From: Croceitalea marina | GTDB taxonomy: Bacteria > Bacteroidota > Bacteroidia > Flavobacteriales > Flavobacteriaceae | Length of the DNA: 64,000 nucleotides | Assembly: GCF_042684265.1 (NCBI RefSeq) | Contig: NZ_JBHULB010000008.1 | Location: forward strand, 124,001 to 188,000 | Direction of reading: 5' to 3' | In this document: positions 61,565-64,000 of the stretch, one piece after another | Layout: each line of letters begins with the position of its first letter | Position numbering within the stretch: the stretch's first letter is position 1 | The notes under the pieces: generated by a model | Told to the model about the DNA's origin: nothing | The model's database searches: none | The model's input: the letters and a program-made list of their open reading frames with translations, nothing else | Made by a program: the position numbers and the translations under genes

Positions 61565-62587
61565 ATGATTCGATATTCGCTACTCCTTATTCTATTTGTT
61601 ATATTTCAATTCACCTCTTGTAAGACTTATGGTCCTTCTGCAACTTATAGCAGCCCTGAGGTTTTAGAAATTGACTACTCAAACCTGAATCACTGGGCCG
61701 CCCATCCAGATAAAAGGGATAACGCAGATAAAATTCCAGGGTCTGACAGAACTGCATCATCAAATTTGAAAGCAGATGTTTTTTTTATCCATCCAACAAT
61801 ATATAGAAGTAAAGGGAAAAATCTTCCTTGGAACCCAAGTATATCAAATAAAGAATTAAATAACCAGGTCGATGCGTCTACCATTCTATTTCAAGCCAGC
61901 GCATTCAATGCTGCCGGACGTGTTTTTGCGCCGCGCTATCGGCAAGCACATCTGGTTAGCTATAGCACATCTGATAAAGAATCAGCAAAAAAAGCATTTG
62001 CATTGGCCTACAACGATGTAAAAAATGCCTTTGAACACTACCTTAAATACTATAACAATGGTAGGCCCGTAATCATTGCAGGGCATAGTCAAGGAACAAC
62101 CCATGCAGGACCGCTAATCAAAGAATTTTTTGATAACACATCGTTACAGCAGCAATTAGTAGCTGCATACCTCATTGGCATGCCAGTGACCAAGGACTAT
62201 TTCAAAACTATTTTTCCTTGTGAAAGCGCAACCGAACTGGGCTGCTTTATTTCGTGGAGAACCTTCAAAAGAAACTACATTCCAGATGACAGACCTGTCG
62301 ACGATTCTATTTTAGTAACTAACCCTTTAAACTGGACAACGGATACTACCTATGTTGCAAAAAACCAAAACTTGGGGGCTGTACTCAGAGATTTTAATCG
62401 AATACTTCCAAGACGTGTAGACGCTCAAGTTCATGAGGGTATTCTATGGGCAACAAAACCAAAGTTTCCTTGGAGCTTTTTATATCGCAGTAAAAATTAC
62501 CATATCGCAGATATCAATTTCTACTACATGAATATTAAGGAGAATGCCGAAAGAAGAGTAAAAGTTTATCTAGATGCCAAAAACTAA
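61565..62587 (+). CDS. DUF3089 family alpha/beta-hydrolase lipoprotein
   Basis: A 340-residue predicted lipoprotein (lipobox TSCKTYG). The DUF3089 alpha/beta-hydrolase core shows FFIHPTIYRSKGKNLPWN near 74, the nucleophile elbow IAGHSQGTTHAGPLI near residue 177, and VAAYLIGMPV. Such enzymes are probable esterases, and the substrate is unknown. It ends 2 bases before an OmpA-domain protein, an arrangement suggesting joint action at the envelope. Confidence 0.85.
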   Translation: MIRYSLLLILFVIFQFTSCKTYGPSATYSSPEVLEIDYSNLNHWAAHPDKRDNADKIPGSDRTASSNLKADVFFIHPTIYRSKGKNLPWNPSISNKELNNQVDASTILFQASAFNAAGRVFAPRYRQAHLVSYSTSDKESAKKAFALAYNDVKNAFEHYLKYYNNGRPVIIAGHSQGTTHAGPLIKEFFDNTSLQQQLVAAYLIGMPVTKDYFKTIFPCESATELGCFISWRTFKRNYIPDDRPVDDSILVTNPLNWTTDTTYVAKNQNLGAVLRDFNRILPRRVDAQVHEGILWATKPKFPWSFLYRSKNYHIADINFYYMNIKENAERRVKVYLDAKN

Positions 62588-62589
62588 CT

Positions 62590-64000
62590 ATGAAACCTTA
62601 TTACCTCAAATTAACTCTATTCTTTTTAGCACTAAGCACAAATGGTTTTTCGCAAGAAACTTTTGATATTCAATTTCCTCAAGGCGAGAGAAGCATTGTT
62701 TGTCAACGGTGCTTTCAGGCCTTTGCCCAAAAACCCAAGGAAGTAGGTTTTTCAATTAAGATGGACCAAACCAATACGCTCTATTTTGAGGTGAACGATA
62801 AGAAATGGTTTAACCTCTTGTTTAAAAACGCAGGTGATGGTATTGCCGTAGATGTCGTTTCAAAAGATAGGTACGGCTGTCTTGAAGTATTGCCAGAGTT
62901 ACAGCAAATACGGGGTGAACTTCTAAAACCAGTTTACGCCCCTGAGTTAAAAAAAACCCTTCGCCCAGCTGAGAACAATAAATTTAGAGCTCGGGTCGGA
63001 CGCTTGCCAGATTCATACAAGACTAAAGAAGTTGAATTTAACATCCTCTTTTTAACGGATAAGAACCTTTGTCAATACTATACTATTTTCAACCTAGAAT
63101 CCTACCAATGGGATTTGTTGGATATGGGCATGTATCTAGACTCTATAACCTACAAGACCAAGTTAAGTGCCAAAGCGCACGATGACCAGTATTCGCTCAA
63201 ACAAAAAACACTTACGTTTACCATTCCTTTTGAAAAAAATAAATCTATCTATTCTCAAGAGGATATAAAACCCCTTTACGATTCGCTCAGATTAACTGAT
63301 TTCAATATCAAAAAAATTGATATAAAGGCTTATGCCTCAGTAGAAGGTAATGCCGAACGTAACCTAAAACTACAACAAGAAAGGGCATCAAGTATAGTAA
63401 AAGCAATGCAGGCTTTTCAAGAGCCCACAATAGAAACCAAAGTTTCTACGTCTGAAAACTGGGTAGAGTTCTTGAATGATATTACCGGAACGAACTTTGA
63501 CTCTTTTAAATCGCTGCCCAAAGCCGAGGTAAAACAAAAACTAACTGGCAGCACTGCACAAGAATTAGAGAAATACCTTCGAAACCATAGAAAAGCAGTT
63601 ATTCGTTTAGAATTGGAACGTATAGACAAGTATAAGGACATGGCTACAGAAGTCATTATTAGTTTATTTAATCAAGCAATTGGTGACGATAATCTAGACG
63701 AAGCAACTACCCTGCAAAACTCGATTTTTGAACGCTTAAAAGACAAAGAAGCAAATCCAGATGTATTGTCTTCCATGGAAATTCCAAGACAGTTAAAATA
63801 TACGCCATTTTTTAATAAAAACTCTGCTTTTAGGTATTTAAAGGATGAACGCAATCTGCTTATTGCCTACAAAGAACTCCAAGAGCTAGAAAAATTAGCT
63901 CCAAAGGACAAACGAATTAAATACAATATTGCCGCCTTAAAAATGCGTATTTGGCGCTATAACGTAGAACCTGTAAAACAGGAAAATTTTAAGAACGAAC
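62590..64000 (+). CDS. OmpA-domain-containing secreted protein, 3' end beyond window
   Basis: An open reading frame from ATG 62590 to the window edge (470 residues visible, no stop). It has a signal peptide (ending NGFSQ) and, near residues 215-280, an OmpA/MotB-like peptidoglycan-binding segment (IDIKAYASVEGNAERNLKLQQERASSIV, shown by its parts IDIKAYASVEG and QQERASSIV). The region after 340 is helical with TPR-like spacing. It follows the DUF3089 gene with 2 bases between and is likely co-transcribed. The full length is unknown. Confidence 0.7.
   Translation, partial: MKPYYLKLTLFFLALSTNGFSQETFDIQFPQGERSIVCQRCFQAFAQKPKEVGFSIKMDQTNTLYFEVNDKKWFNLLFKNAGDGIAVDVVSKDRYGCLEVLPELQQIRGELLKPVYAPELKKTLRPAENNKFRARVGRLPDSYKTKEVEFNILFLTDKNLCQYYTIFNLESYQWDLLDMGMYLDSITYKTKLSAKAHDDQYSLKQKTLTFTIPFEKNKSIYSQEDIKPLYDSLRLTDFNIKKIDIKAYASVEGNAERNLKLQQERASSIVKAMQAFQEPTIETKVSTSENWVEFLNDITGTNFDSFKSLPKAEVKQKLTGSTAQELEKYLRNHRKAVIRLELERIDKYKDMATEVIISLFNQAIGDDNLDEATTLQNSIFERLKDKEANPDVLSSMEIPRQLKYTPFFNKNSAFRYLKDERNLLIAYKELQELEKLAPKDKRIKYNIAALKMRIWRYNVEPVKQENFKNE

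Noticed and set aside
1..64000. Search for insertion sequences, integrases, phage genes, tRNAs and defence systems
   Set aside because: No transposase, integrase, phage structural, CRISPR or restriction-modification motif was seen in any frame; no tRNA cloverleaf was recognised by eye.

Overview
The window is chromosomal DNA of a member of the Flavobacteriaceae (Bacteroidota), probably a marine Maribacter/Zobellia-like genus. I infer this from the AT-rich sequence, the absence of Shine-Dalgarno sequences, promoters of the Bacteroidota TTG-N19..21-TAnnTTTG type, and family-restricted genes: PorP/SprF- and PorD-type secretion proteins, DUF4252, DUF6503, DUF6913, bacillithiol-linked YtxJ, and periplasmic TPR-histidine kinases. 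I recognise 64 protein genes, one of them a 50-residue lipoprotein and one cut by the window end, plus one structural RNA (SRP RNA). I see no tRNA, rRNA, insertion sequence, prophage or CRISPR array.

Layout. 0-5 kb: panB, an SGNH hydrolase, an RluA-type pseudouridine synthase, a DUF4252 lipoprotein and an M23 peptidase, facing a helical-repeat protein. 5.3-9.6 kb: the leucine operon leuA-leuC-leuD-leuB with TAATG stop/start overlaps. 9.6-22.8 kb: envelope and housekeeping genes (TlpA-like protein, pheT, fasciclin, ABC-F ATPase, transaldolase, SDR, SRP RNA, glutaminyl cyclase, thioesterase, beta-helix lipoprotein). 22.9-27.7 kb: a regulatory island with a LytTR regulator whose receiver lacks the phospho-acceptor Asp, a tiny acidic lipoprotein ending Cys-Ser-Asn-Cys-Ala-Ile, a TPR histidine kinase with its LuxR-type regulator, a perfect 18-bp hairpin and an orphan protein. 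27.7-40.2 kb: glyA, ytxJ, clpB, a TetR regulator, a PorP/SprF-SPOR fusion, smpB, pcm, an oxidoreductase and a 3-hydroxyacyl-CoA dehydrogenase.

40.2-47.0 kb is a tight co-directional run: DUF1015, YggS, a DnaQ exonuclease/GIY-YIG fusion, a voltage-gated potassium channel with a zinc-ribbon tail, miaA, gluconate kinase and a GntP permease. The last four genes overlap by 4-8 bases. 47.1-52.9 kb (minus strand) carries fabI, a glycosyltransferase, a YbbR protein, coaE and an OmpR-type two-component system. 53-59.5 kb (minus strand) is a core-gene cluster (DUF6913, dapA, bamD, rpoZ, coaBC, porD-like, recN) serving lysine/cell-wall, coenzyme A, outer-membrane assembly and DNA repair. 59.7-64 kb holds a staphylococcal-nuclease-fold protein, a small conserved protein, a second M23 peptidase, a DUF3089 hydrolase and a truncated OmpA-domain protein.

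Most of the window is ordinary core chromosome. The strongest candidate for something undescribed is the 22.9-26.9 kb regulatory island. Next come the channel with a zinc-ribbon tail, the exonuclease/GIY-YIG fusion, and a bamD promoter placed so that its transcript would start at or next to the ATG. All functional calls come from reading sequence and motifs; no database search was run.
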